Source: Sphaerisporangium flaviroseum (GTDB lineage Bacteria > Actinomycetota > Actinomycetes > Streptosporangiales > Streptosporangiaceae). Taken from it: 64,000 bases of DNA. The position numbers and the translations under genes were made by a program. Shown in pieces: positions 15,997-23,415 of the stretch. The notes beneath the pieces were generated by a model, which searched no databases, had not been told where the DNA came from, and saw nothing but the letters and a program-made list of their open reading frames with translations. The stretch covers positions 930,001 through 994,000 of the forward strand of contig NZ_BAAAZR010000002.1 in NCBI RefSeq assembly GCF_039537005.1, read 5' to 3'. Every line of letters begins with the position of its first letter. Position 1 is the first letter of the stretch.

Positions 15997-16992
15997 ATGA
16001 AACGACCGACTCTCGAGGCCGTGGCGGCACGGGCGGGGGTCTCCCGCGCCACGGTCTCCCGGGTGGTCAACGGGGGGACGACCGTGACCGCGGAGCTTCG
16101 CGACGCGGTGATGCGCGCGGTGGACGAGATGGGCTACGTGCCCAACCTCGCCGCGCGGAGCCTGGTCACGCAGCGGACCGACTCGATCGCCCTGGTGGTC
16201 TCCGAACCGCCGACGCGGGTCTTCTCCGACGACCCGATGTTCTCCACCGTCATCCGCTCCGCCAGCGCGGAGCTGGAGGCCGCGGACAAGCAGGTGATAC
16301 TGATGCTCGCCGGCACCCCGACGAGCCACGCCCGGGTGGAGCGCTACCTCACGGGCGGACACGTCGACGGCGTCATGCTGATCTCCATGCACGGCGCCGA
16401 CCCGCTCCCGGCCGCCATCATGCGCATGCGCGTCCCTGTGGTCTCGTACGGCCGGCCGGCGGTCAACGTCAACCTGCCCTACGTCGACAACGACAACGTG
16501 GGAGGCGCCGAGGCCGCCGTACGCCACCTGCTCGAGCGGGGGCGGCGGCGGATCGCCACCATCGCCGGGCCGCCGGACATGATCGGAGGCCAGGACCGGC
16601 TGGCCGGGTACCGCACGGTCCTGCACGGCTCCGACCGGCGCTCGATCGTCGCCATCGGCGACTTCACCCGCGAGTCGGGTGCGATCGCGATGCGGCAGCT
16701 TCTTGAGGACGACCCCGGGCTCGACGCCGTCTTCGTCGCCAACGACCTGATGGCCATCGGCGCCCTGCAGGCACTGCGGCAGGCGGGCCGCCGGGTGCCC
16801 GACGACGTGGCGGTGGTGGGTTTCGACGACATCGAGGCCGCCCGCTACACCGAACCCCCGCTCACGACGGTCCGCCATCCCTTCCGCGAGCAGGCGGCGG
16901 CCATGGTCCGGTTGCTGCTCCGGCTCCTCGAAGGCGGCCCGGCCGACCCGGTGGTCCTGCCCACCGAACTGATCGTGCGCGAGTCCGCGTAG
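15997..16992 (+). CDS. LacI family regulator 2 (tandem paralogue)
   Basis: The product has 331 residues, starting at ATG 15997 with GGAGGG eight nt upstream; a GTG at 15982 would add five residues unlike the paralogue. The HTH reads AARAGVSRATVSRVVNG, so the recognition helix differs from regulator 1 (RAT in place of KSS). The effector domain carries the same YVDNDNVGGA and DDPGLDAVF blocks. It begins 24 bp after regulator 1, probably in the same transcript. It could read the variant GAGAGCGCTCTC operators or a different sugar. Confidence 0.92.
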   Translation: MKRPTLEAVAARAGVSRATVSRVVNGGTTVTAELRDAVMRAVDEMGYVPNLAARSLVTQRTDSIALVVSEPPTRVFSDDPMFSTVIRSASAELEAADKQVILMLAGTPTSHARVERYLTGGHVDGVMLISMHGADPLPAAIMRMRVPVVSYGRPAVNVNLPYVDNDNVGGAEAAVRHLLERGRRRIATIAGPPDMIGGQDRLAGYRTVLHGSDRRSIVAIGDFTRESGAIAMRQLLEDDPGLDAVFVANDLMAIGALQALRQAGRRVPDDVAVVGFDDIEAARYTEPPLTTVRHPFREQAAAMVRLLLRLLEGGPADPVVLPTELIVRESA

Positions 16993-17130
16993 CCGGCACC
17001 CGCCGCGGCGGCCATGTCAGGTACGCGGGCCGTGAATCCGACTTGTTTGTACGAGAAGCAATTCATGGCCGCCCGAAAAGAGAAAGAGAAATGCCCAACT
17101 CCGCTATCTCCGCCGATCCGTCCGCCGTGA

Positions 17131-17158
17131 TTGTCTCCGCTCCCTTCTCCGGTACCAT
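17131..17158 (+). promoter_or_regulatory. Possible promoter upstream of the 96-residue ORF
   Basis: TTGTCT (17131-17136), 16 nt, TACCAT (17153-17158). Just downstream, CCCAGG and CCTGGG (17187-17192, 17198-17203) form a small inverted repeat. Both are weak by-eye calls. Confidence 0.3.
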
Positions 17159-17218
17159 CGATACAGGGCGGTGACACCATGAGGACCCCAGGCGTCACCT
17201 GGGACTGAATGAGGGCGC

Positions 17219-17509
17219 GTGACGATGCTGGTCGAGCTGACGATTCGCCGGACCACCACGTCACCCGCATCTGCCAATTCGCCGATCGACGGTATTCGCA
17301 TATTGGCACTTTTGCCCGAAAAATGGCATAAAGACCTCAGACAGGTCAACGGAGACCTCGTCATCCGTATCGACACCGCCGACGACACCACCAGCGACGA
17401 GATCCAGGCCATGGTCACCGCGGCGCTCGACGATCCGGCGCTCGGCCAGTGGCGGCTCCGCGCCTGCCACACCCTGGACTCCGGTTCCTCCGGCGAAGGG
17501 GCTCCGTGA
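17219..17509 (+). CDS. Small protein of unknown function
   Basis: The product has 96 residues from GTG 17219 (an ATG lies two codons later). No recognised domain. The centre (WHKDLRQVNGDLVIRIDTADD) and the following helix-like stretch (EIQAMVTAALDDPAL) look like a folded alpha/beta protein; the C-terminus is Ser/Gly-rich. Its lower G+C leader and isolated position suggest a lineage-specific gene. It overlaps the start of a YciI-like fragment in another frame. I cannot assign a function. Confidence 0.5.
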   Translation: MTMLVELTIRRTTTSPASANSPIDGIRILALLPEKWHKDLRQVNGDLVIRIDTADDTTSDEIQAMVTAALDDPALGQWRLRACHTLDSGSSGEGAP

Positions 17510-17693
17510 GCCGTTCCTCGTAGCCGCCACCGACGGGCCCTACGCCGAGGCCAAGGAGTTCTTCTGCGGCTACTACCTGGTCGACTGCGAGAGCAGGGAA
17601 CGGGCGATCGCGCCGGCCGCCCAGATCCCGGACGCCCGTTACACCGGGATCGAGGTGTGGCCGCTCATGAGCGAGGGCGGGACGGAGAGCTGA
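17508..17693 (+). pseudogene. 5'-truncated YciI/DGPF-domain gene remnant
   Basis: The frame from 17508 to the stop at 17691-17693 encodes 61 residues that match the C-terminal half of YciI-like DGPF proteins: TDGPYAEAKEFFCGYYLVDC, then a helix and IPDARYTGIEVWPL. The N-terminal half of the family (about 60 residues, beginning MKYL...) is absent, and no start codon lies in frame near the beginning. The region upstream is instead occupied by an unrelated ORF, so this looks like a deletion remnant. Confidence 0.68.
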
Positions 17694-17969
17694 TCCGCCG
17701 ATCCCTCCCCGAGGTCGTCGCCCGCTGAGCCGGGCGGCACGGGCCGGGTCACGAGAGGTCGTGAACCGGCCAGGCCCACCGGTGGTATTGGATCATGAAG
17801 AACGCGCTCCCCGATATCGATGATCGTCTTGGTGTCCGGGTGTGGCGCTGAGGAGCCGCCGGATGCCAGGCGGACGCTCCCGGTGCCAGAAACCGCTCCC
17901 TGCGCAGTGCGAGGGTATGGCCAGCTCAGGCAGGATGGCATTCGCGGCACGGGCAACTCGGGAAGCGTT

Positions 17970-17982
17970 CCCAGCAAAGACC
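17970..17982. promoter_or_regulatory. LacI-like inverted repeat, non-consensus
   Basis: GGGAA-GCG-TTCCC: 5-bp arms with a 3-nt centre, 215 bp upstream of the DUF1996 gene. Resembles LacI-family sites but differs from the GGGAGCGCTCCC series. The rest of 17694-18018 shows no gene. Confidence 0.35.
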
Positions 17983-18018
17983 CTGGTTGCCGTGCTGTGT
18001 TCGGCGGGTTTCGCGCGG

Positions 18019-18061
18019 GTTAATTGGGCCCTTGACACGGGTTGTCGGAAGGAAGCACTCT
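18019..18061 (+). promoter_or_regulatory. DUF1996-gene promoter, shared cassette
   Basis: GTTAATTGGGCCCTTGACA (18019-18037) includes the -35 TTGACA; after 18 nt comes CACTCT (18056-18061), then 8 nt to the operator at 18070. The same 19 bp, -10 and spacings occur upstream of the GH16 gene. Confidence 0.7.
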
Positions 18062-18069
18062 CTTGGTGA

Positions 18070-18081
18070 GAGAGCGCTCCC
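18070..18081. promoter_or_regulatory. LacI/CebR-type operator O5
   Basis: GAGAGCGCTCCC, placed just after the -10 box of the DUF1996 gene, identical in sequence to operator O3. It puts this gene in the same apparent regulon as the beta-glucan locus. Confidence 0.75.
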
Positions 18082-18185
18082 CGAAGTTCAACGCCGGTAC
18101 GGACCCCGGTTTCCCGTGAGACGCGAGGCGACTCCGATGCGGGGCCCGCCGGTCGTGCCGGGACCCCCGACCGAAGGAGTCACCC

Positions 18186-19490
18186 ATGGATCGGGCAATC
18201 CCCCCGCCCCGGTTCCCGCGACGCCGCCTGCGCCTGGCCACACTGGCGAGCGCCCTGATCGCGATCCTCGGCTCGTCACTCGTCGCCGCCGGCACCCGGG
18301 CCGACGCCGCCGAGCCTCCGCTGTCGCAAGGCAGGCCGGTCACCGCCTCCTCCTCCGAGAGCGGCGGCACCCCGGCCTCCGCCGCGGTCGACGGCAACGA
18401 CGGCACCCGCTGGGCCAGCGCCTTCAGCGACCCCCAGTGGCTGCAGGTCGACCTCGGGGCACCCGCCACGATCTCGAGCGTCGTGCTGAAATGGGAGAAC
18501 GCGTACGCCAACGACTTCACCATCCGCACCTCCGCCGACGGCGCCTCCTGGACGACGATCAACACCACGACCGGCGCCACCGGCGGCACCCAGACCCTGA
18601 ACGTCTCGGGCAACGGCCGCTACGTGAGGATCCACACCACCAAGCGCGCCACCCAGTGGGGCGTCTCCTTGTGGGAGTTCCAGGTGTTCGGCAGCGGCGG
18701 CTCCGCGCCCCCGCCCGCGCCCGGCGGCCCCATCGTGCGGGTGGCGGAGTTCCTCGCGGACTGCCCGTACTCCCACCGGCTTCCCGACGACCCCATCGTG
18801 TTCCCTGGCCTGCCCGGCGCCTCGCACATGCACAGCTTCTTCGGCGCCACCGTCACCAACGCCGGCACCACCCTGGCGAACCTCATGACCTCGCCCACGA
18901 CCTGCAACCCGGCGGTCGACAAGTCGTCGTACTGGGTCCCGACCCTGTACCGGGACAACGTGCCGGTGGAGCCGTCCATCGTCACCTTCTACTACCTGGG
19001 TGAGGGCGTTCGCAGCGATGTGGTCGCACGGACACAGCCCCTGCCCCTGGGCCTGCGGATCGTGGCCGGCAACGCCAAGGCGACCGCGCCGGACTCCACG
19101 ACCATCTCCCGCTGGTCGTGCCTGCACGCCGGACACGTGCCCCCCGGCAAGGACTTCGTCACCTGCCCCGCGGGCACGATGATGGAGTCCTACCTGGACT
19201 TCCCGCAGTGCTGGAACGGCAGGGACCTGGACTCCGCCGACCACAAGAGCCACATGGCCTACCCGGTCAACCAAAACTGCCCCGCCACCCACCCCGTCCC
19301 GGTGCCGAAGCTGCGCCAGGTCCTCCGCTACCCCGTCAACGGGGACCCGTCGCACTTCAGGCTCTCTTCGGGAGCGGGCTTCACCATGCACGGCGACTTC
19401 TTCAACGCCTGGCCCGAGGCCGAGATGGCGCGCCGGGTGAACGACTGCATCCGTCCAGTGATCAAGTGTGGTGCCGACGGCCGTCCCTGA
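18186..19490 (+). CDS. Secreted F5/8C-DUF1996 protein
   Basis: The product has 434 residues. Signal peptide about 1-42 with a long basic n-region; F5/8C (CBM32-like) domain about 45-172; Pro/Ala linker; DUF1996 domain about 180-425 with FPGLPGASHMHSFFG, CPAGTMMESYLDFPQCWNG and HKSHMAYP, a Cys- and His-rich pattern typical of the family. DUF1996 proteins are secreted and often found with CAZymes, but their activity is undefined. The His/Cys density suggests a metal site. Promoter and operator match those of GH16, so it should be induced by the same glucan. GGAG-type site near 18175. Confidence 0.88.
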   Translation: MDRAIPPPRFPRRRLRLATLASALIAILGSSLVAAGTRADAAEPPLSQGRPVTASSSESGGTPASAAVDGNDGTRWASAFSDPQWLQVDLGAPATISSVVLKWENAYANDFTIRTSADGASWTTINTTTGATGGTQTLNVSGNGRYVRIHTTKRATQWGVSLWEFQVFGSGGSAPPPAPGGPIVRVAEFLADCPYSHRLPDDPIVFPGLPGASHMHSFFGATVTNAGTTLANLMTSPTTCNPAVDKSSYWVPTLYRDNVPVEPSIVTFYYLGEGVRSDVVARTQPLPLGLRIVAGNAKATAPDSTTISRWSCLHAGHVPPGKDFVTCPAGTMMESYLDFPQCWNGRDLDSADHKSHMAYPVNQNCPATHPVPVPKLRQVLRYPVNGDPSHFRLSSGAGFTMHGDFFNAWPEAEMARRVNDCIRPVIKCGADGRP

Positions 19491-19497
19491 GGCCGTC
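19476..19497 (+). terminator. Hairpin overlapping the DUF1996 stop codon
   Basis: GACGGCC and GGCCGTC with an 8-nt loop that includes the stop codon. Moderate stem; may act as terminator or mRNA 3' stabiliser. Confidence 0.4.
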
Positions 19498-19632
19498 GCC
19501 GATGAGCGGACGAGCCCGTCCTTGAGAGAGAAGCCGATTCTCCTGGGGGCGAGGTGCGGCATGCCGAGCCGTCACCTCGTTCCCAGGCCCCAGCGCAGGT
19601 GGAGCGACCAGGATGACCATGAGGGCAGCGGG

Positions 19633-20400
19633 ATGAGAGCGGCGGCGGCCGGCGCGTTGCTCGCCGTGTCACTGATCACCGGGTGTGCCGCCGCCACGCC
19701 TGCCCCGGGCGCTCGACCGGCCTCGGGGGGCACGACCGCCACCGTCCCCTCCGCGGCGGCGGTCACCGCCCCGGGAGGCTTCGGCCCCACCGACATCGCG
19801 TGGGTGGAGCTGATGATCCCGATGAACGAGCAGACCCTGCGCCTGCTGGCGATGGTTCCGGAGCGGAGCACCGACCCGGGCGTGGAAAGGCTGGCCTCCC
19901 AGATACGCACCACTCACCGCGCCGAGCTCGTACGGCTGCGGCAACTGCTGCTGCGGGCCGGTGTGCCCCTGACCAACCCGCACAAGGGGCACAACATGCC
20001 CGGCATGGTGACCGCGGACGAGCTGCGCGCCATCGGCGAGACGAGGGGTTCCGCCTTCGACCGGCTGTTCACCGAGAACATGGGAGAGCATCTCCGGCAG
20101 TCCGCCCTGGTGTCCCGCGGCGAGCAGAGCTCGGGCACCAGCGAGGACACCAAGGCGCTCGCCGCCACCGTGGAGAGGACCCGCACCGCCCAGCTCGCCG
20201 ACCTGGCCCGCCTCGGCGCTCACCCGGCGACCGGCGGGCGAGCACTGGGGGGTGTCGCCTTTCCTCGCCGAGACGGGGACGCTGTACGCGCGCCAACCCA
20301 GGCCGGCATTCCACGATCGACTTTCGCTGGATTGTCCGGAAATCACGGGAGAACAGGCGTCGGCGGTACCTTGCTACAATTTCCTGAAATACTCCCATAA
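19633..20400 (+). CDS. DUF305 lipoprotein
   Basis: The product has 255 residues from ATG 19633, chosen because the lipoprotein signal (LITGC) begins there; earlier in-frame starts give a non-signal extension. The DUF305 (ferritin-like four-helix) region spans about 55-200: MIPMNEQTLRLLAMVPE, then HNMPGMVTADEL and FTENMGEHLRQSA. The Met/His-rich motifs are the likely metal-binding positions, and family members are linked to copper handling. The last 50 residues (after AHPATGG) are not DUF305-like, suggesting read-through past an ancestral end. Convergent with RNase HII. Confidence 0.78.
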   Translation: MRAAAAGALLAVSLITGCAAATPAPGARPASGGTTATVPSAAAVTAPGGFGPTDIAWVELMIPMNEQTLRLLAMVPERSTDPGVERLASQIRTTHRAELVRLRQLLLRAGVPLTNPHKGHNMPGMVTADELRAIGETRGSAFDRLFTENMGEHLRQSALVSRGEQSSGTSEDTKALAATVERTRTAQLADLARLGAHPATGGRALGGVAFPRRDGDAVRAPTQAGIPRSTFAGLSGNHGRTGVGGTLLQFPEILP

Positions 20401-20542
20401 ACCGGGATAAATCGCCTAACCGCGCTTTATGCTGCGGGCCGAAACCAGCGTTCCGCTCTTTCTCGGTGAGACGAAAGGCCGTCCTCGCCATAACGGTTCG
20501 CGCGCCCAAGCCGTTCTCTCGACGGTCCATGACGCGAACGTG

Positions 20543-20581
20543 CCGGGGCCCAGGCTCGGCCTTCCAGCACAGCGGCCCCGG
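20543..20581 (-). terminator. Hairpin after the RNase HII gene
   Basis: CCGGGGCC (20543-20550) and GGCCCCGG (20574-20581) with a 23-nt loop, two bp past the stop. It lies in the convergent gap between DUF305 and RNase HII. Confidence 0.45.
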
Positions 20582-20583
20582 GT

Positions 20584-21453
20584 CTACAGCAAGGAGAGCT
20601 GGCCGGAGCCGGCGTGTGGGTCTCGGTGCTTCCTGAGGTGCCGCCATCGAGGCAGGTCGTCGAGGTACGACCAGGAGAGCCGGTGGTATGGCGTGGGGCC
20701 GTGGGCGGCGAGGGCCCGCTGGTGGACGGGGGAGGGATAGCCCGCGCTGTCGGCGAATCCGTAGGCCGGATGGTCCGCGGCGAGGGCGGCCATCAGCCGG
20801 TCGCGGTGCACTTTGGCCAGCACCGACGCCGCCGCCACGGTGATCGAGCGCTGGTCGGCCTTGACCTCGCACCGCACCGGCCACGGCCTGCGGAGGAAGT
20901 CGTGTTCACCGTCAAGGATGATCATGTCGGGGCGCTGGGGCAGAGCCTCCAGGGCCCGCACCGCGGCGCGGCGGAGGGCCTCGGTCATACCGAACTCGTC
21001 GATCTCCTCGGGACCGGACTGCCCGATCGCGTGACCTGCCAGCCAGCCCGGCAGCACCTCGGCGAAGGCCTCGCGGTGCGCCCGGGTGAGCAGCTTGGAG
21101 TCGGTGAGCCGTACGGGGCGCCCGCCGCGGCCGGGGAGCTCGGGCGGCGGGCCGAGGCCGGTGACGGCCGCGCAGACAACGACCGGCCCGGCCCAGGCGC
21201 CGCGGCCGACCTCATCCACCCCGGCGATGCGCACCGCCCCACCGGCGCGCAACTCCTGCTCGATCTGGTAGCTCGCGATCCGCCCGGCCGCGCCGCGCGA
21301 TCCTGCCGCCACGCCCCCCAGACCGGGCAACGTGTCGGGCGCCCCGGTGGAGGCGGATGCCGGGGTGGACGGGGTGTCCGTGGAGGGTCGTGGTCCGGGC
21401 CGGGCGGTCGTGTGGTCGTCTGGACGCCCGTCCGGCGTGCGCGGGATCCGCAT
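20584..21453 (-). CDS. rnhB: Ribonuclease HII
   Basis: The product has 289 residues; it cleaves the RNA strand of RNA/DNA hybrids and removes misincorporated ribonucleotides. Motif DEVGRG places D80 and E81 in the active site, with DSKLL and ILDGEHDF supplying the other acidic residues. The conserved part starts at ASYQIEQELRA, so about 60 N-terminal residues form a Pro/Thr-rich extension. The start ATG 21453 is the first plausible one, and a GTG about 47 codons in could be the true start. It follows the SRPBCC gene by 44 bp in the same direction. Confidence 0.92.
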   Translation of the reverse strand: MRIPRTPDGRPDDHTTARPGPRPSTDTPSTPASASTGAPDTLPGLGGVAAGSRGAAGRIASYQIEQELRAGGAVRIAGVDEVGRGAWAGPVVVCAAVTGLGPPPELPGRGGRPVRLTDSKLLTRAHREAFAEVLPGWLAGHAIGQSGPEEIDEFGMTEALRRAAVRALEALPQRPDMIILDGEHDFLRRPWPVRCEVKADQRSITVAAASVLAKVHRDRLMAALAADHPAYGFADSAGYPSPVHQRALAAHGPTPYHRLSWSYLDDLPRWRHLRKHRDPHAGSGQLSLL

Positions 21454-21497
21454 CGGCCCATCATCGCAGCACCGCCCACCCGGCGTGGCCCGCTCGG

Positions 21498-22166
21498 TCA
21501 GCCGGTGGTGTCCCGGCCCTCGGCGGATCCGGCGTCCGGGACGTAGAACTCCGTCGTGTTGGCCACCGCCGTGGCGATCTCGTCGCCGGTCGCGCCCGCC
21601 GCCGCCATCGCCGCTCCCCACGCGCCGCTGCTCGCGGTCATCAAGCGCCTCGCCTCCGGCGACCGTTCCCAGGCGCTCGGGTCCCCGATGGATTCGCCGC
21701 GCAGGTGCAGGCCCAGGCCGAGCAGGGCCAGGTCCCAGCCGACCCCGACGGCGCCCGGCCCGTACTTGGCCCACCATTCAGGGTCGACGATCGCCGTGTG
21801 TTCGAGCTCGAAGACCGTCTCCCCGCCAGGGCCGGGGGACAGCCGTACCTCCACGACGCTGCCTCCCGGCTCGGCGGGCTCCTCGCCGTACACCCACGAC
21901 GCCTTGAGCAGGCGGGGCGGTTCACACTGGAGGATCTCGCCCCCGGCGTTGCCCTCCAACTGGTACTTCCCGCCCAGGCGGAGATCGCCGGTGATGGGGA
22001 GGAACCAGCGGCTGATGCGGGCGGGATCGGTGAGGGCGTCCCAGACGTCTTCGGCGGGCGCGTCGTAGGTCCGCCGCAGCAGGACGGTGCGGGCCTCACC
22101 CGCGGGGATCCCTCGCCTGCCGGTCTCACGGTGGACGGCGTTGATCTCGTCGACGATGTCCTTCAT
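21498..22166 (-). CDS. SRPBCC (AHSA1-like) domain protein
   Basis: The product has 222 residues. The N-terminal two thirds match the START/Bet v1-like AHSA1 fold: RTYDAPAEDVWDALTDPARISRWF, then GGKYQLEGNAGGEIL and a WVYGEE strand. A C-terminal extension of about 70 residues (ending EFYVPD) follows, a pattern common in actinomycete members. These proteins bind hydrophobic ligands; no catalytic residues are identified. It begins after the VOC gene with a strong hairpin between, so it probably has its own promoter. Confidence 0.85.
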   Translation of the reverse strand: MKDIVDEINAVHRETGRRGIPAGEARTVLLRRTYDAPAEDVWDALTDPARISRWFLPITGDLRLGGKYQLEGNAGGEILQCEPPRLLKASWVYGEEPAEPGGSVVEVRLSPGPGGETVFELEHTAIVDPEWWAKYGPGAVGVGWDLALLGLGLHLRGESIGDPSAWERSPEARRLMTASSGAWGAAMAAAGATGDEIATAVANTTEFYVPDAGSAEGRDTTG

Positions 22167-22242
22167 GGCCTCTCGTTCCCTCCCTTGACGACAGGGAGGC
22201 GAATATATCAGTGGCAGCTTATAAAAGTGAAACCTGCCGGAC

Positions 22243-22287
22243 CCCCGGCCGGCCGGGCGGCGCTCCAGGAAGCGCGACCGGCCGGGG
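22243..22287 (-). terminator. Branched hairpin after the VOC gene
   Basis: Perfect 10-bp arms (22243-22252, 22278-22287) enclose a second small stem GCGCT/AGCGC (22260-22264, 22271-22275). It lies about 55 bp after the VOC stop and before the SRPBCC gene. Confidence 0.6.
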
Positions 22288-22342
22288 CCCTGGATGTACG
22301 AGGGGCGGACGTTGCCGACATTGGTGCGGCCGTGGCGGCTGA

Positions 22343-22780
22343 TCAGTCGAGGCAGAACTCGTTGCCCTCGGGGTCGGCCATCATGACGTGACCGGCGTTG
22401 AGCGGAGGAGCGGGCTCGTAGCGCCGCAGCCGGGTGGCGCCGTGGGAGAGGAGCCGCTCGGCCTCCGCCTCCAGGGCCGCCATCCGCGCGTCGCCTTCGA
22501 GCCCCGGGGCGGCTCGCACATCGAGGTGCACGCGGTTCTTGGCCTGCTTGCCCTCTGGCACCCGCTGGAAGAACAGCCGCGGCCCGGAGCCCTCGGGGTC
22601 GACCACCGCCGAGGCGTCGTTGCGCTTCTCGGGCGGCACTCCCATCGCCTCCAGGGCCTGCTCCCAGGACGCGAAGCCCTTGGGCGGGTCCTGCACCTGA
22701 TAGCCGAGGGCCTCGGCCCAGAACGCCGCCAGCCCGGCAGGGTCGGCGCAGTCGATGGTGATCTGGACGTCGCGGGCCAT
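22343..22780 (-). CDS. VOC family (glyoxalase-like) protein
   Basis: The product has 145 residues with one vicinal-oxygen-chelate domain: VQITIDCADPAGLAAFWAEAL at the start, RVHLDVRA in the middle and MMADPEGNEFCLD at the end, positions of the usual metal-binding His/Glu pair. Probably acts as a dimer. The DinB gene ends one base before this start, so the two are co-transcribed. Small-molecule metabolism or resistance is likely; no substrate can be named. Confidence 0.88.
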   Translation of the reverse strand: MARDVQITIDCADPAGLAAFWAEALGYQVQDPPKGFASWEQALEAMGVPPEKRNDASAVVDPEGSGPRLFFQRVPEGKQAKNRVHLDVRAAPGLEGDARMAALEAEAERLLSHGATRLRRYEPAPPLNAGHVMMADPEGNEFCLD

Positions 22781-22781
22781 C

Positions 22782-23354
22782 TCAGCTCGCCTCCCGCCGG
22801 GTCTGCTGGTGGAGGTCGCGCAGTAGGCAGACCTCGGCCAGATGGTGGATCATTTCGCGGTTGATGTGCAGCACCAGCGCCGCCAGAGGATGCTCGGCGT
22901 AGGGTCCCTCCGCCTCCCCGCACGGACGGGCGAGGCCGGTTTCGCCGAGGGATTCGACCCCGGCCATCCACGTGGCGTACTCCGCGTCGAGCTGGGCCAG
23001 CGCCTCGGTCGCGGTCGCGGCGTACTCGAACGACCGGTAGTCGGTGGGCGTACGTCCGAAGTGCGCGGCGTTGCGCACCGCGAGCACGCCGACGATCACG
23101 TGCCCGAGTCGCCAGGCGATCGTCGTCAACGGTGGCGGGCCGGACTCCTGCATCGCGAAGTCGATGGTCATCACGCCGGACCCGGCCTGTACCGGTGCGG
23201 CGCCGGTGCCGCGCGGGCGCACGCTCCAGCAGCCGGGCACCGGCTCCCAGAAGTACTCGTCGTCGGTGAGCCCGTCGAGGCGATCGCGCAGCTGGTTGGT
23301 CCAGTGCCAGGCGATCTGCTCTCGGAGCAGTGAATTCCAGGTCTGGTCAGTCAT
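22782..23354 (-). CDS. DinB-fold (mycothiol-dependent transferase-like) protein
   Basis: The product has 190 residues. ATG 23354 is preceded by GGGAGGG at the right distance and is preferred over one six codons earlier. The four-helix DinB fold is recognised by EYFWEPVPGCWSVRP, WRLGHVIVGVL and HINREMIHHLAEV, with the His residues as the likely metal ligands. In actinomycetes such proteins often use mycothiol. First gene of a two-gene transcript with the VOC protein, and divergent from a WYL regulator with a palindrome between them. Confidence 0.85.
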   Translation of the reverse strand: MTDQTWNSLLREQIAWHWTNQLRDRLDGLTDDEYFWEPVPGCWSVRPRGTGAAPVQAGSGVMTIDFAMQESGPPPLTTIAWRLGHVIVGVLAVRNAAHFGRTPTDYRSFEYAATATEALAQLDAEYATWMAGVESLGETGLARPCGEAEGPYAEHPLAALVLHINREMIHHLAEVCLLRDLHQQTRREAS

Positions 23355-23384
23355 GGGTTCACCCTCCCGCATATAGCGGACAGG

Positions 23385-23409
23385 ATCGTTCCTTGATCTG
23401 TGGAACGAT
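23385..23409. promoter_or_regulatory. Inverted repeat between DinB and WYL genes
   Basis: ATCGTTCC (23385-23392), 9-nt spacer, GGAACGAT (23402-23409). It lies in the 61-bp divergent promoter, next to the minus-strand -10-like TATAT (23371-23375). Probable operator of the WYL regulator. Confidence 0.6.
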
Positions 23410-23415
23410 GACCGC

